From Flavobacterium sp. Root901 (GTDB lineage: Bacteria > Bacteroidota > Bacteroidia > Flavobacteriales > Flavobacteriaceae), in contig NZ_LMJB01000005.1 of the NCBI RefSeq assembly GCF_001429765.1, positions 690,490 to 754,489 of the forward strand: a DNA stretch of 64,000 nucleotides, written 5' to 3'. The number at the start of each line of letters is the position of its first letter. Within the stretch, counting starts at the first letter, position 1. Positions 25,835 to 35,562 of the stretch are shown in pieces. The notes below the pieces were generated by a model. It searched no databases and had not been told where the DNA came from. It was given only the letters and a program-made list of their open reading frames with translations. The translations under genes and the position numbers were made by a program.

Positions 25835-28357
25835 ATGAAAAAAAACTTACTCTTTTTAATTTTCTTTTTACAATTCTCTGCAATATATGCTCAAAATCCA
25901 ACAGATATTTCTCAAGTATTTGGCAGTGTTTCAGGTTTTAGCGCAGAAGTAAGAAGTACGGTTATACAACCCGATGGAAAAATAATTGTTGGAGGCAGTT
26001 TCCGGACTTTTAAAAACGATTCTCAAAATGGTCTTATTCGTTTAAATACTGATGGAAGCAAAGATGAATCCTTTAATATTGGCGAAGGCTTTGATAATTC
26101 AGTATCTTGTATCTTACTCCAAAATGATGGAAAAATATTAGTTGCGGGTGATTTTGGATATTTTCAAGGCAAGCTACAAGGTGGTCTAATTCGTTTAAAT
26201 CCAGATGGAAGTAAAGATACTTCATTAAATATAGAAACCGGTTTCCGTAAAAACTATTTTGAAGACAATTGTATCAAATCTATGGTTTTACAGCCAGATG
26301 GAAAAATAGTTTTAGGCGGCGGATTTTCCTATTATCAAAACAAAAGTCAAGATTTTTTAATACGTTTAAATGCCGACGGAAGTAAAGACGATTCTTTTAT
26401 TGCCCAAAATCCAAATATTATTGTTAACGCAATTGGTTTACAATCTGATGGTAAATTAATAATAGGAGGTCAATATATTAAAAATAAAACTCAACAACAA
26501 GACCGTTTAATTCGACTAAATATTGATGGCAGTAAGGATGCTGCTTTTAATGTTGGAAATACATTTAACAATAACGTCAATGTCATCAATATTCTATCGG
26601 ATGATAGAATACTTGTAGGAGGAACTTTTGATGGTTTTTTAGTACAGTTAAGAAGTAACGGAACTAAAAACGATATTTTTTCATCAAAAATTCGTTTTTC
26701 TTATAATATGTACCCTTATACTTGTAATATAAATATCATCAAAGTTCAAAGTGATGATAAAATTCTTGTTGGAGGTATCTTTAACTCATATCAGGGGTCT
26801 TCCCAAAGTTATTTGGTACGTATAAATCCTGACGGTGTAAATGATAAAACTTTTAAAATAGGCGATAAATTTGATTTTTCTGATGTTAAGACAATTGCTG
26901 TTCAAATGGATGGACAAATAATTGCGGGAGGAAGCTTTACCAAATTTGAAGGCGTTACTCAAAATGGTTTAATTCGTTTAAATACTGATGGAACTAAAGA
27001 CATTTTATTTAAAATAGGTTCTGGTTTTGACGGAGAAGTTGAGTGCATTTCTCGTCAATCTGACGGAAAAATTATCGTTGGAGGAGATTTTAACTGTTAC
27101 GACGAAAGTTCTCAAAAAAAATTAATTCGATTTAATGCTAATGGAACTCCGGACAAAAATTTTGATATTGGAAAGGGATTTACTACATCGGCAACCTCTG
27201 GCAGTAATTGCAGGGTTATGGTTATAACTCCACAATCTGACGGAAAACTTCTCATTGGCGGTACTTTTGGAACTTATCAAGGCAAAAAATATTCCGCTTT
27301 AATAAGATTAAATGCTAATGGTTCCCCAGATACTACTTTTAATACTGGTTCTGGACTATATGCAGGAGATCGATATCCTAACTACTTAACTGTTCATAAC
27401 ATACAAGTTCAGCCTGATGGTAAAGTACTAGTAGGAGGTTATTTTTCTAGGTATCAAAGTACTCTCTGCAGTAATTTAATACGTTTAAATTCTAACGGAT
27501 CTGTTGATACAACTTTTAAAGTAGGAGCAGGATTTGATGCAAGAGTTTATAACATCGTTTTATTGCCAGATGGAAAAATACTAGTTGCAGGAGATTTTAC
27601 TAAATACCAAGGCAAAGATGCAAAATATTTAATACGTTTAAATGCAGATGGAAGTATTGATAATTCTTTCCAGTTAACAACTGAATTTACTATGTCTGCT
27701 GTACAAACTTTAACTTTACAAGATGACGGAAAAATAGTAGTGGCGTTTAGCTCTCCAGGCGGTTCTTCTGGTAATCTATTTCGTATAAATGAAGATGGAA
27801 GTAAAGATACTTCTTTTGGTAGTTTAATTAAATTGGGACATAGAATTTATTCTATAGTTATACAAAAGGATAAAAAAATAATTGTTGGAGGTTATTTTCA
27901 AAATAAATTAGCTCGTTATAATTCTGATGGAACTAAAGATCAAAGTTTTAATGTCGGGACATCATTTCAAGGTAATGCGCCTAATGTAACATCTGTAGTC
28001 CTAGAACCTAATGGACAAATATATGTAGGAGGATGGTTTTCGGGTTACCAAGAAGATAATAGATCTGCTCATCTTATTAAACTTAAAGGAACTGAAGTTG
28101 CTTTGTCAAACGAAGAATTTATCAAAGAAAACAAAACTTTTTCTATATGGCCTAATCCAGTAAAAAATACATTAAACATCAACTCATTAAACGAATCTAA
28201 TTACTCCATAAAAATTTATGATTTGTTGGGAAGATTGATTTACACAAAAGAAAATGTAAATAACTCAATAGACGTAAGCTCCTTTAGATCAGGTTTGTAT
28301 TTAATTAAAATAAAAGCTGAAAACGGAGAAGCCTCTCAAAAGTTCATTAAAATATAA
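25835..28357 (+). CDS. Secreted delta-60-repeat protein with type IX secretion sorting tail
   Basis: 840 aa. A signal peptide (KKNLLFLIFFLQFSAIYAQ) is followed by about fourteen copies of a 50-60-residue unit of the pattern LQPDGKIxVGGxF ... LIRLNxDGSxDxSF, the delta-60 repeat (TIGR02608-type), a probable beta-propeller. A C-terminal domain (about 770-840) has SIWPNPVKNTLNI, IYDLLGRLIY and GLYLIKI, the type A type IX secretion sorting signal. It is therefore exported by T9SS (compare sprE at 1-1451) to the cell surface or medium. The ligand is unknown. It stands alone between terminators. Confidence 0.88.
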   Translation: MKKNLLFLIFFLQFSAIYAQNPTDISQVFGSVSGFSAEVRSTVIQPDGKIIVGGSFRTFKNDSQNGLIRLNTDGSKDESFNIGEGFDNSVSCILLQNDGKILVAGDFGYFQGKLQGGLIRLNPDGSKDTSLNIETGFRKNYFEDNCIKSMVLQPDGKIVLGGGFSYYQNKSQDFLIRLNADGSKDDSFIAQNPNIIVNAIGLQSDGKLIIGGQYIKNKTQQQDRLIRLNIDGSKDAAFNVGNTFNNNVNVINILSDDRILVGGTFDGFLVQLRSNGTKNDIFSSKIRFSYNMYPYTCNINIIKVQSDDKILVGGIFNSYQGSSQSYLVRINPDGVNDKTFKIGDKFDFSDVKTIAVQMDGQIIAGGSFTKFEGVTQNGLIRLNTDGTKDILFKIGSGFDGEVECISRQSDGKIIVGGDFNCYDESSQKKLIRFNANGTPDKNFDIGKGFTTSATSGSNCRVMVITPQSDGKLLIGGTFGTYQGKKYSALIRLNANGSPDTTFNTGSGLYAGDRYPNYLTVHNIQVQPDGKVLVGGYFSRYQSTLCSNLIRLNSNGSVDTTFKVGAGFDARVYNIVLLPDGKILVAGDFTKYQGKDAKYLIRLNADGSIDNSFQLTTEFTMSAVQTLTLQDDGKIVVAFSSPGGSSGNLFRINEDGSKDTSFGSLIKLGHRIYSIVIQKDKKIIVGGYFQNKLARYNSDGTKDQSFNVGTSFQGNAPNVTSVVLEPNGQIYVGGWFSGYQEDNRSAHLIKLKGTEVALSNEEFIKENKTFSIWPNPVKNTLNINSLNESNYSIKIYDLLGRLIYTKENVNNSIDVSSFRSGLYLIKIKAENGEASQKFIKI

Positions 28358-28373
28358 TTGTTTGATTTAAACG

Positions 28374-28415
28374 AAAGACTCCCAAATTACAGCTGTAATT
28401 TGGGAGTCTTTTATT
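28374..28415. terminator. Bidirectional terminator
   Basis: AAAGACTCCCAAATTACAG pairs with CTGTAATTTGGGAGTCTTT, a perfect 19-bp stem, between the convergent delta-60-repeat and tex genes. Confidence 0.9.
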
Positions 28416-28443
28416 TTAAAAATTCCAAAATATTTTGGAATTT

Positions 28444-30567
28444 TTATAAAACCATCGTCAGCTGAATTCTCTTTCTATCTTCATCAACCTCAGTAACTTT
28501 CACATCAACATGCTGATGTAATTTTACCACTTCGTTTACGTCACTTACAAAACCGGCTTTTAACTGCGAAATGTGCACCAAGCCGCTTTCTTTGATTCCT
28601 ATATCAACAAAACAGCCAAAGTTGGTGATGTTATTAACAATTCCCGGAAGAATCATTCCGGTTCTTAAATCTTTAATCGATTTTACATTCGCATCAAATT
28701 CAAAAACCTTTGCTGATTTTCTCGGATCTAATCCTGGCTTTTCAAGCTCTTTAATAATATCTTTTAAGGTTAATAAACCAATTTCTGGTGTAACGTACTT
28801 TTCAGGCTTAATTAGTGCTGTTTTTTCTTTATTAGCAATTAAATCATTCAAAGAAACATTCAGGTCTTTCGCCATTTTCTCCACAACCGGATAAGCTTCC
28901 GGATGCACTGCCGAATTATCCAACGGATTTTTAGCATTTGTAATTCTGATAAACGCCGCGCCCTGCTGATAGGCTTTATCTCCTAAACGCGGCACTTTTT
29001 TCAATTGTTTTCTATCTTCAAAAGGTCCGTTTTCAGAACGGTATTGTACGATGTTTTCAGCCAGCTTCTCTCCTATTCCACTCACATAACTTAGTAAATG
29101 TTTACTTGCCGTGTTGATGTTAATTCCAACCGAGTTCACGCAGCGAATTACGGTGCTGTCTAATTCTTCTTTTAATTTTGTCTGATCAACATCGTGTTGG
29201 TATTGTCCAACTCCAATGGCTTTCGGGTCGATTTTTACCAATTCGGCCAAAGGATCTGAAAGTCGTCGCCCAATAGAAACCGAACCACGAACTGTTACAT
29301 CATAATTTGGAAATTCTTCACGCGCAATTTTTGATGCCGAATATACCGACGCTCCTGCCTCAGAAACAATAAAAACCTGCACCGGTTTGTCGAACGCGAT
29401 TTTTTTAATGAAAAATTCCGTTTCGCGAGAAGCTGTTCCATTCCCAATAGAAATCGCATCAATTTGATACGCATTGACCATCGAACGAATTTTTTTGATC
29501 GCCATTGTTTCCTCGTTTTGAGGCGCGTGTGGATAAATGGTTTCGTTATATAATAAATCACCTTTTTCGTCCAGACAAACAACTTTACAACCGCTTCTAA
29601 ATCCCGGATCGATTGCCAGAATTCGTTTTTCTCCCAATGGCGGAGCCAATAATAATTGTCCTAAATTGTTGGCAAAAACCTGAATTGAATTGGCATCGGC
29701 TTTTGCTTTTGCTTCCTGCAAAGTTTCATTTCCAATTGCCGGATTCAATAAACGTTTATAACTATCCTCAATTGCCAGTTGCAAATGAGCCGTTGTATTA
29801 TTTTGTTTTTTAATGATAATTTCGTCGATAACATCGTAAGCATCATCAATATCAACATCGATTTTAATTTTGATATAACCTTCATTTTCTGCGCGAAGCA
29901 TTGCTAACAATCGGTGTGCGGGCGCTTTTGTCAATGGTTCTTCCCAATCAAAATACTGACTGAATTTTTGTGCGCCTTCTTCTTCAGCTTTCTTTTTTAC
30001 GACCTTGGCAGCAATTATTGCTTTTCTTTGAAACAACCTTCGAAGCTGTTTACGAACATAAATATTTTCGTTAATCCATTCGGCTACAATATCTCTTGCG
30101 CCCTGAATGGCCGCTTCTTCGTTTACAACATTTTCGTTTATGTATTGTGTCGAAAGAAAATCGATATCAACATCGCTTTCAGATATAATCAATTTTGCCA
30201 AAGGTTCTAAACCAAATTCTCTCGCAACATCGGCTTTTGTTTTTTTCTTCTTTTTATACGGAAGGTAAAAATCTTCAATTTCTTGTAAATCAAAACTTTC
30301 TTCAATTTTTTTCTTCAATTCCGGCGTAAGCGCTTTTTGCTCTTCGATAGATTTTAAAACAGCTTCTTTACGTTTTACAAGTGTATCATAGTCTTTTTGC
30401 AATTTTGCAATCTGCTCAATTACAGTTTCGTCGAGGTTTCCGGTTGCATCTTTTCGGTATCGCGAAATAAACGGAATCGTACAATCTTCCTCTAATAATT
30501 TTACTGTGTTTTGAATGCTGACTGCCGGCGCCTGAACTGACTTGGCAATAAATTGAATATTAGTCAT
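28444..30567 (-). CDS. tex: Tex-family RNA-binding transcription accessory protein
   Basis: 707 aa, slightly shorter than E. coli Tex (773). Order: N-terminal helical Tex region (SRYRKDATGNLDE at about 35), YqgF/RNase H-like domain with ILAIDPGFRSGCKVV (about 322), helix-hairpin-helix INTASKHLLSYVSGIGEKLA (about 490), and C-terminal S1 RNA-binding domain from GMILPGIVNNITNFGCFVDIG (about 636). It binds nucleic acids and influences transcription, mainly in stress. Single gene, own terminator. Confidence 0.92.
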   Translation of the reverse strand: MTNIQFIAKSVQAPAVSIQNTVKLLEEDCTIPFISRYRKDATGNLDETVIEQIAKLQKDYDTLVKRKEAVLKSIEEQKALTPELKKKIEESFDLQEIEDFYLPYKKKKKTKADVAREFGLEPLAKLIISESDVDIDFLSTQYINENVVNEEAAIQGARDIVAEWINENIYVRKQLRRLFQRKAIIAAKVVKKKAEEEGAQKFSQYFDWEEPLTKAPAHRLLAMLRAENEGYIKIKIDVDIDDAYDVIDEIIIKKQNNTTAHLQLAIEDSYKRLLNPAIGNETLQEAKAKADANSIQVFANNLGQLLLAPPLGEKRILAIDPGFRSGCKVVCLDEKGDLLYNETIYPHAPQNEETMAIKKIRSMVNAYQIDAISIGNGTASRETEFFIKKIAFDKPVQVFIVSEAGASVYSASKIAREEFPNYDVTVRGSVSIGRRLSDPLAELVKIDPKAIGVGQYQHDVDQTKLKEELDSTVIRCVNSVGININTASKHLLSYVSGIGEKLAENIVQYRSENGPFEDRKQLKKVPRLGDKAYQQGAAFIRITNAKNPLDNSAVHPEAYPVVEKMAKDLNVSLNDLIANKEKTALIKPEKYVTPEIGLLTLKDIIKELEKPGLDPRKSAKVFEFDANVKSIKDLRTGMILPGIVNNITNFGCFVDIGIKESGLVHISQLKAGFVSDVNEVVKLHQHVDVKVTEVDEDRKRIQLTMVL

Positions 30568-30658
30568 ACTTTTAATGAAATAAATTCTTGATTATAAATT
30601 GATATAATTTACTTGTTAAAATCATTTTGCAAATTCATCAATGATTCGGCTAAAATAA

Positions 30659-30666
30659 TATCTTTG
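30659..30666 (+). promoter_or_regulatory. -7 promoter box for the DUF1294 gene
   Basis: TATCTTTG, 17 bp before the ATG at 30684. Confidence 0.5.
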
Positions 30667-30683
30667 TTTTTAATTTTACGCCA

Positions 30684-30953
30684 ATGGAAATTTTTTTACT
30701 CTATTTTTTATTTATAAATATCATTCTTTTTATTGTTGCAGGATATGATAAATATCTGGCCAAAAAAAACAAACGAAGAATTCCCGAAAATACTTTATTT
30801 TTTCTTGAAGCAGTGGGCGGAACAATAGGTTTATTAACAGCCATGTTTTTATTTAGACATAAAACGAGTAAAACGTCATTTATTGTCAAATTCACCCTGA
30901 TTTTTTTGATCCAAATTGTTTTGATTTATCTAATTTTAATTGGTAAAATATAG
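30684..30953 (+). CDS. DUF1294 small membrane protein
   Basis: 89 aa with membrane helices at about 4-20, 42-57 and 70-87. The conserved pattern of DUF1294 is visible: GYDKYLAKKNKRRIPE, then EAVGGTIG and FRHKTSK. In other bacteria the domain occurs alone or fused to a cold-shock domain. Function unknown. Its own promoter box precedes it. The gap to convergent rpiB holds a terminator-like stem. Confidence 0.85.
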   Translation: MEIFLLYFLFINIILFIVAGYDKYLAKKNKRRIPENTLFFLEAVGGTIGLLTAMFLFRHKTSKTSFIVKFTLIFLIQIVLIYLILIGKI

Positions 30954-31030
30954 AGATATTAACAATGTTGATAACCTTTAAAAACGTTATTTAATATTTA
31001 CTCAATTAATTAAATTTCAACACATTAAAT

Positions 31031-31066
31031 AAAAAACCGGATGAATTTTAAAAATCCGCCCGGTGT
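31031..31066 (-). terminator. Terminator-like stem after rpiB
   Basis: On the minus strand an imperfect CCGG-based hairpin (ACCGGGCGG with CATCCGGT, 31036-31064) precedes TTTTTTATT. A small GGTGCgaaGCACC hairpin also lies at 31080-31092. Confidence 0.5.
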
Positions 31067-31109
31067 GTTTCTTTATATTGGTGCGAAGCACCCGATTTTT
31101 TTTGACTTT

Positions 31110-31541
31110 TTACGAACAAGCAATCTTATTAACCCTGTTTTGGTGTCTTCCGCCTTCAAAAGCTGTTGTCAGGAAAGTTTCGACAATTTCTACTGCCTGC
31201 GGAATTGAGGTAAAGCGCGCCGGAATGCTGACAATATTGGCATCGTTATGCAAGCGGGTTAAATAGGCAATTTCCTTAGTCCAGCACAAACCAGCTCTAA
31301 CTTTAGGGTGTTTATTAACTGTCATTGCAATTCCGTTTCCGCTTCCGCAGATAACGATTCCAAAATCAGCTTTTCCCTCAGACACATCATTGGCAACCGG
31401 ATGACCAAAATCCGGATAATCTACAGAAGCATCTGTATCGGTTCCATAATTGGTTACTTCATATCCTTTTGATTCAAGCATTGTAACAATTGCTTTTTTA
31501 TATTCTGGTCCGGCGTGGTCGTTTCCTATCGAAATTTTCAT
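31110..31541 (-). CDS. rpiB: Ribose 5-phosphate isomerase B
   Basis: 143 aa, pentose-phosphate pathway enzyme interconverting ribose 5-phosphate and ribulose 5-phosphate. Signatures: ISIGNDHAGPEYKKAI (residues 3-18), YGTDTDASVDYPDFG (phosphate side), the catalytic-loop ICGSGNGIAM (about 64) and HNDANIVSIPAR (about 100). The family usually has CGTGIG at the loop, and the Ser/Asn variant is common in Bacteroidota. Convergent with DUF1294. The upstream gap is the candidate origin region. Confidence 0.92.
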   Translation of the reverse strand: MKISIGNDHAGPEYKKAIVTMLESKGYEVTNYGTDTDASVDYPDFGHPVANDVSEGKADFGIVICGSGNGIAMTVNKHPKVRAGLCWTKEIAYLTRLHNDANIVSIPARFTSIPQAVEIVETFLTTAFEGGRHQNRVNKIACS

Positions 31542-32330
31542 TTTATATACTATTAAGTTGTGTAGTACAAATTTAATTAATTAATATATGTTTGCCGCGA
31601 ATTGCAGTAATTTTCACTAATTTCTTTTTTAACCGAGAGTTTTAAACATTACTAAAAATTCAAAATTCTAATTAATAGAAAATGTTAGAATTCGTGATAA
31701 AAAACTAATTATCACAACTAACTTACGTTCAAAGTCTTATCACTTATCAACAATTTTGATAACTATATAACTATCTCATAATCAATAAATAATAAACAGA
31801 AAATTTGTTAAAATTTTAAGGTGTTAATAGCAATTCGTAATTCGTTGATATTCAATTAACTTTAAGTTAACATTATTTGTTAATAAGTTGGAAAAGAAAA
31901 TTAGAAGTTTTTTTTGGTTGTTTTAAAAAAAAACCTAATCCAAAACCGGAATTTAAAATGCAAGAAAAGTTTCATGAATTTTTAGAAAAGTTATCAATAT
32001 CAAAAATGACATTTTCAACAACTTTCAACATATGAACTTATTTACAAAATGAATTAAATTTTGGTTGTCAACCATTGTTAATTAAAATACAAAAAGTCTT
32101 ATAAATTAATCTTTTAACTAAAAATAACTATGTTGATAACTCAGAATAAATAAGTAAAACCAAATTTCAATGACTTTAAAAATAAATTTATTGGACATAT
32201 TAACACGCTATAATAACCATCAAATTTTTTTAAATTTTTAAAAATCTTTTTTTGTTGTATTTAATATATGTTGAAAACTAAAAAAGTTGAAAAGGAAAAA
32301 AAATTTTTTGAGTTGGAAAAAAGAATACGT
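31542..32330. other. AT-rich gene-free region, candidate replication origin
   Basis: 789 bp with no convincing ORF. It holds TTATCAACA-type 9-mers at 31744 (plus) and 32131 (minus), each one mismatch from the DnaA box TTATCCACA. Also seen are TTATCAATA at 31991, TTATTTACA at 32039, a GTGATAA/TTATCAC inverted repeat at 31694-31715, and several TTTCAACA and GTTAAC-type words. It lies at the change of majority gene strand. This is an inference; see findings. Confidence 0.35.
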
Positions 32331-32564
32331 TTAAACGATTTTGAGAGGATTGTTTAGATTGTCCAGTATTGCCTGAACCTGCTCGAAATCGTTTGGATGA
32401 ACTTTGAGTTTGATTCCGCCAACCGCGTTGGAGTAAAGCGGCATAACAGAAAGTGTGATTTCGTTTTCAAAATAATATGGAATTTCTTCCTGATCTAATA
32501 AGTGTTTGAGAACCACTGTTTCGTGCTGATAACTGAATACGGCGATTGTCTTAAAGCTTTGCAT
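32331..32564 (-). CDS. DUF2007 domain protein
   Basis: 77 aa, the usual length for DUF2007, a small family often labelled putative signal transducing. The sequence has the typical strand KTIAVFSYQHETVVLKHLL, the YYFENE strand, and the LKVHPNDFEQVQAILD helix. Function unknown. Last minus-strand gene before the strand switch. It is divergent from rnr with 110 bp between the starts. Confidence 0.8.
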   Translation of the reverse strand: MQSFKTIAVFSYQHETVVLKHLLDQEEIPYYFENEITLSVMPLYSNAVGGIKLKVHPNDFEQVQAILDNLNNPLKIV

Positions 32565-32674
32565 ATGAGGTCTTTTTGTAAATGTACGAAAAGTTATATT
32601 TTTAATAATTCTATTTGTTAAAAAGAATTATCTGATTTCTTATTTGTAATTTTAAACCTTATAAGAAAAGATAT

Positions 32675-34855
32675 ATGAGTAAGAAAATTAGAAAGCCGAT
32701 AAAAAAAGAGAAAGATTTCTCTGGGAAGATCCTTAAAATTTTATCGCAAAATGCCAATAAGCCATTTAATTATAAACAGATAGGAGCAAAGTTAGAACTT
32801 GACGATACAAATAGCAGAAACCAGATTATAAAAGATTTAAAGATTCTGGCAGCTCAGAAGAAAATTATAGAAACAGAACCTGGAAAATATTTAGTAAAAG
32901 CTATCAGCCAGGATTATTATGAAGGAACAATAGATATGACGAGCAGAAAAACGGCATATTTTATTTGTGACGAATTTGAAGAAGATGTTTTTATTCCGAG
33001 TAATAATTTGAATCGTGCATTGGATAAAGACAAAGTAAAAGTTTACGTTTATAACAGAAGAAAAGGAAAAAGACCTGAAGGTGAAGTAATTGAAGTTATA
33101 GAAAGGGATAAAACAGAATTTGTGGGAGTAATTGATATCCAGACAAATTTTGCTTTTGTTTCGACTGCAAATCCGAAAATGTATACTGATATTTTTATTC
33201 CAAAAGATAAAATTGGTGATGCAGAAAACGGAGATGTAGTTTTAGTTAAAATTGATGACTGGCCAAAAAGAGCAGATAGCCCTTTTGGATCCGTAATAAG
33301 GGTTTTAGGAAAACCTGGAGAACATAATACAGAAATTCATGCCATTTTAGCTGAATACGGATTGCCGTCTGAATTTCCGGTAGAAGTAGAGGTTTATGCA
33401 CAGAAACTGGATACTTCGATTCAGGAATCTGAAATTGCAAAACGTCGTGATATGCGTGATACCCTTACGTTTACGATTGATCCAAAAGATGCAAAAGATT
33501 TTGATGATGCTTTATCTTTCAAAAAGTTAGAAAACGGAAATTACGAAATCGGGATCCATATTGCCGATGTTTCGTATTATCTGGAAGAAGGAACAATTCT
33601 CGATGACGAAGCTTATCAAAGAGCAACTTCTGTATATTTAGTTGATAGAGTAGTGCCAATGCTTCCTGAAGTTTTGTCTAATTTTGCCTGTTCACTTCGA
33701 CCAAATGAAGAAAAATATACCTTCTCAGCCATATTTGAAGTTTCGCCTGCAGCACAAGTTGTGAACCAATGGTTCGGAAGAACTGTAATTTATTCAGATC
33801 AGCGTTTTGCTTATGAAGAAGCACAGTATATCATTGAAACAAAAGATAATACAATTCCGGTTGATGTTTCCATAACCGGAGAATCGTATGTAGTTTCAGA
33901 TGAAATTACCGAAGCAACTTTAAAGTTAGATGAATTAGCCAAGATTTTAAGAAAGAAAAGAATGCAGAATGGTGCTATTTCTTTTGATAAAGTTGAAGTA
34001 AAATTTAATCTTGATGGAGAAGGAGAACCGGAAGGTGTTTATTTTAAAGTTTCAAAAGATGCCAATCATTTGATTGAAGAATTTATGCTTTTGGCTAACA
34101 GAAAAGTAGCCGAATATATTGGAAAACAAAAGAAAACTTTTGTTTACAGAATTCACGACGAACCAAATGAAGACAAATTAATTGCGATGCAGACTGTAAT
34201 TGCTAAATTTGGCTATAAAATAGATTTTAGAAATAAAGGAGATATTGCAAAATCATTGAATTCCTTAATGGAAGAAGTAAATGGTAAAAAAGAGCAAAAC
34301 TTAATTGATACTCTTGCAATTAGAAGTATGAGTAAAGCCAAATATTCGACAGAAAATATTGGACATTACGGTTTAGCTTTTGAATATTACAGCCATTTTA
34401 CATCACCAATTCGTCGTTATCCGGACGTTATGGTTCATCGTTTACTGCAATATTACCTTGATGGAGGTGCTTCTGTAGATGAAGAAACGTACGAAACAAA
34501 ATGTCTGCATTGTTCTAATATGGAAAGTTTAGCCACTAATGCTGAACGGGATAGTATTAAATACATGCAGGTTAAATACATGCAGGATCATCAGGATGAA
34601 GAATTCCTTGGCGTTATTTCTGGCGTTACAGAATGGGGAATTTATGTTGAAATCGTCTCTAATAAATGCGAAGGAATGGTAAGAATCAGAGAAATAAAAG
34701 ATGATTACTATACTTTTGATGAAAAGCAATATGCATTAGTCGGAGCAACTTCAAATCATATATTGCAGCTGGGAGACGAAATTTATGTGAAAGTAAAAAA
34801 TGCTGATTTAGTAAAAAAACAATTGGATTTTCATTTTTTACGAAGAGCAGAATAA
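32675..34855 (+). CDS. rnr: Ribonuclease R
   Basis: 3'-5' exoribonuclease for structured RNA, 726 aa. Order: N-terminal winged-helix (about 10-70), cold-shock domains, RNB catalytic domain (about 240-600; DTLTFTIDPKDAKDFDDALSF carries the metal-binding Asp residues, HIADVSYYLEEG follows) and C-terminal S1 (about 640-726, GVISGVTEWGIYVEI). It lacks the long Lys-rich tail of the E. coli enzyme. First plus-strand gene after the strand switch. The next gene starts 24 bp later and may share its message. Confidence 0.94.
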   Translation: MSKKIRKPIKKEKDFSGKILKILSQNANKPFNYKQIGAKLELDDTNSRNQIIKDLKILAAQKKIIETEPGKYLVKAISQDYYEGTIDMTSRKTAYFICDEFEEDVFIPSNNLNRALDKDKVKVYVYNRRKGKRPEGEVIEVIERDKTEFVGVIDIQTNFAFVSTANPKMYTDIFIPKDKIGDAENGDVVLVKIDDWPKRADSPFGSVIRVLGKPGEHNTEIHAILAEYGLPSEFPVEVEVYAQKLDTSIQESEIAKRRDMRDTLTFTIDPKDAKDFDDALSFKKLENGNYEIGIHIADVSYYLEEGTILDDEAYQRATSVYLVDRVVPMLPEVLSNFACSLRPNEEKYTFSAIFEVSPAAQVVNQWFGRTVIYSDQRFAYEEAQYIIETKDNTIPVDVSITGESYVVSDEITEATLKLDELAKILRKKRMQNGAISFDKVEVKFNLDGEGEPEGVYFKVSKDANHLIEEFMLLANRKVAEYIGKQKKTFVYRIHDEPNEDKLIAMQTVIAKFGYKIDFRNKGDIAKSLNSLMEEVNGKKEQNLIDTLAIRSMSKAKYSTENIGHYGLAFEYYSHFTSPIRRYPDVMVHRLLQYYLDGGASVDEETYETKCLHCSNMESLATNAERDSIKYMQVKYMQDHQDEEFLGVISGVTEWGIYVEIVSNKCEGMVRIREIKDDYYTFDEKQYALVGATSNHILQLGDEIYVKVKNADLVKKQLDFHFLRRAE

Positions 34856-34879
34856 TATTAATTTAAAAAAAATAAAAGT

Positions 34880-35548
34880 ATGAAAAAGCTAATTATTGGA
34901 GCAGCAATTTTATTTGTACAAATGTCTTTTGGTCAGGTTACCAAAGAGTTGGGTGATTTTGATACAGTAAAAGTATTCGATAAATTGAGTGTAAAATTAG
35001 TGCAGTCATCTGAAAATAAAATTGTTATAAAAGGTGCAAGAGAAGCAGAGTTAGAGGCTGTTAATAAAAATGGTATTTTAAAATTAAGAATGCCTTTTCC
35101 TAAACTTTTATCAGGAAATGATCTTGATGTAACCGTGTATTATAAACATATTGAACTAATTGATGTTAATGAAGGTGCCCAGGTTACCAGTAAAGAAACC
35201 TTAAAAGCAACTTCATTTAAAGTAAGCGCACAAGAAGGCGGGAAAATTGATGTAGACCTGAATGTTGATAAACTAAAAGTAAGTTCCGTTTCTGGTGGAG
35301 AAATTACTGTAACTGGAAAAGCAGATAACCTTGATGCAAGTTTAGGAGCCGGCGGATATTTCCTTGGAAGTAAATTATCTACTTCTCAGACCAAAGTAAG
35401 CGTTTCTGCGGGAGGAAAAGCCGATGTTAATGCTTCGATACTTGTTGATGCAAAAGTAAGCGCAGGAGGCTCTATTTACATTTATGGAAAACCAAAACAA
35501 ATCAATCAAAAAACAGTTTTGGGAGGTAAAATCGAAGAAGTAAAGTAA
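34880..35548 (+). CDS. Secreted GIN-domain (DUF2807) protein
   Basis: 222 aa. Signal peptide KKLIIGAAILFVQMSFGQ, then a repetitive right-handed beta-solenoid of the head-GIN/DUF2807 type (VKVFDKLSVKLVQSS, repeated KVSAQEGGKID, KVSSVSGGEIT, KVSVSAGGKAD, KVSAGGSIYI). Such proteins are periplasmic or surface-located; role unknown, adhesion suggested by the family's description. 24 bp after rnr and 14 bp before the LysE gene. Confidence 0.82.
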   Translation: MKKLIIGAAILFVQMSFGQVTKELGDFDTVKVFDKLSVKLVQSSENKIVIKGAREAELEAVNKNGILKLRMPFPKLLSGNDLDVTVYYKHIELIDVNEGAQVTSKETLKATSFKVSAQEGGKIDVDLNVDKLKVSSVSGGEITVTGKADNLDASLGAGGYFLGSKLSTSQTKVSVSAGGKADVNASILVDAKVSAGGSIYIYGKPKQINQKTVLGGKIEEVK

Positions 35549-35562
35549 CTAATTGTATTTGA

